Assembly: GCA_013396915.1 (NCBI GenBank)
Contig: VWZL01000906.1
Span: 629,242 to 693,241, forward strand
Length of the DNA: 64,000 bases
Origin: Stercorarius parasiticus
Taxonomy: Eukaryota; Chordata; Aves; Charadriiformes; Stercorariidae
Direction: 5' to 3'
A model generated the notes under the pieces. It searched no databases. It saw only the letters and a program-made list of their open reading frames with translations, and was not told where the DNA came from. Positions within the stretch are counted from its first letter, which is position 1. Each line of letters begins with the position of its first letter. Both the position numbers and the translations under genes were made by a program. Below, in pieces: positions 62,571 to 64,000 of this stretch.

Positions 62571-63930
62571 CCACAACATCCAATGTCTTTTCCCTTCTGA
62601 AAAAACGTATGTAGAAATTGTGAGATGGTTATTGGAAATGTTTACATATGTCAGTTATGGGATATCCATTTTATGCATAGGAAGACTTAGTTAATGGCAA
62701 GGCTGTCAGAAAGCCTGCAGGAAGATAACAACAGTTCACTCAGTTCAGCCATTGCCTCACGTGCATGTCCTGAGGTGAAGGGGCGCTGCTAGTGTTGTTT
62801 CCACCAAAAATTCTACATTAGTCACACCTCTGAGCTGCAGAACTGCATTGCTAAGCCTGGGAACAGGAGATTAGGAAAAGATGAAAAGATAAAAACTGAA
62901 GACAGGAGCTGCCCTCTGCAGCTGCTTGTTAGAAGCAGGGAGATACCAACACTCACACAGGTCCTCAGAGAACCTCTGAGCTCCCAAACACTCAAAGCAT
63001 TCGTGAGATGGGAAATATGAGGGAAGATGGATGCTAGAAATAGATATTGTCTAAAAAAATCTGAAGAGAAGCTCCTGAAGGGAAGGTTTGCAAGTGCCAC
63101 CTATAGTCAAACCTCCTGCTGCTCAGGGCTGCAGCTTGACCCTGTGTCCATAGAACGGCATCTCACCCAGGGTTTATCTGGGGCGGGTGTTCACATGCAG
63201 AGTGCCAAAGGGGCAGTAGCTCTGTACTCCAGATGCTTTGCATCTGCAAACATCTGCTGGTGGCTGCAAATTTGCTCCTAAATTATTGTAGAGCTTTCAG
63301 TCTTCGTTTGCCTGAAGTCACATCCGCTCTTAGCATCAGCATTCTCAGCTTTGGCATTTAAAGACATACAAATACTTAGCATTAGTTCAGCAAATTAGTC
63401 TTTTAGAAATGAGCTATAGAAATTTAGAAATGAGGTTACAAAGGGCATGAGAAGGCCTCAGGTTATTCTGATTTTTGTTTTGTACTTATGCTTGCAACCT
63501 CTGTTGTTCGAGCAAAATCAGTCCTGCAGAGTCTTGAAATAGACTTTGTGTTAATGCAGTGTTGTACGAGGCCTAAAAATGAGACAGCAGGACTTACATT
63601 ACACTAAGTTGTCTGAGATACTAAATGCCACCTGCTCCTTTCAGTTCATGGAGAAATGAAAGTGCCCCGAATTTAGATGGAGATAATGAGTTCCTAGCTG
63701 GTGTCAGCTTTTTTGGCAGATAGGAAACTTATTTGAAATAAAACCTGAATTTAAAAAGAAGTTTTCTGATATTTGCAAATAAATGCAGAGAGGAAAACTT
63801 AGAAGCTTTATTAAACAACTGAAAATATAATGTAAAGTTATATCAGATCTGAGATTCCATATATATATATATGATGCAATGTTCACTACAGACTATAGCA
63901 AATTAAAGATATCAGAAGGTGCATACTAAT

Positions 63931-63958
63931 ACTGTGGTTCGGTGCTGTGAACCACAGT
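63931..63958. repeat. Perfect inverted repeat, 10-bp arms
   Basis: actgtggttc, the loop ggtgctgt, then gaaccacagt. Too short for a typical microRNA hairpin. The function is unknown. Confidence 0.8.
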
Positions 63959-64000
63959 GCAAAAATGAGATATGTCATGGGTTTAGTGATCATGAAATGG

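Noticed and set aside
63931..63958. microRNA hairpin
   Set aside because: The stem is only 10 bp and the surroundings do not extend it.

Overview
This is a 64 kb piece of vertebrate, almost certainly bird, nuclear DNA. It is AT-rich, and short exons with GT-AG borders sit in long introns. Two interspersed repeats are typical of birds: a CR1 LINE tail at 61851-62570 and a solo LTR of a type I recognise from bird genomes at 61023-61592. The whole window lies inside one plus-strand gene, MYT1L (myelin transcription factor 1-like), a neuronal CCHHC zinc-finger repressor. Neither the first nor the last coding exons are present.

Thirteen coding exons can be placed, and all of them join in frame. 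They are 1-886 (open on the left), 5430-5564, 8112-8202, 10519-10626, 13823-14034, 19942-20189, 22545-22781, 24522-24643, 25003-25065, 25564-25632, 50426-50488, 55338-55421 and 56767-56988. In order they encode the serine-rich and acidic N-terminal linker, the central finger pair, the MYT1-family middle domain with its serine run, the TPEDLDPF-like linker, and the C-terminal finger cluster up to the first half of the last finger. The second half of the last finger and the C-terminal coiled coil lie beyond 64000.

The main observation is the 63-nt exon at 25003-25065. It encodes the first half of an extra CCHHC finger in the C-terminal cluster. As I remember it, the mammalian MYT1L reference protein joins the previous exon (DLIT) directly to LSGCPLADK and has six fingers. 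Here, including the 63-nt exon gives the seven-finger layout of the paralogue MYT1, and skipping it reproduces the mammalian junction without a frameshift. Compared with its sister exon at 50426-50488, 12 of 20 complete codons differ silently and only one changes an amino acid (V/I), so the coding sequence looks constrained.

The introns hold mostly unannotated AT-rich sequence with old repeats. A heavily decayed Ty3/Gypsy pol remnant lies on the minus strand at about 31970-33890, interrupted by a short palindromic element. There are two MIR/CORE-SINE-like copies (about 3628-3830 plus, about 17745-17960 minus), an older CR1 piece (about 38495-38890 minus), several short palindromic elements sharing a TGACTTCAATGG-like core, a purine-rich tract at about 43260-43740, and several microsatellites. 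The longest intron (25633-50425, 24.8 kb) separates the two homologous 63-nt finger exons. No second protein-coding gene and no RNA gene could be supported.
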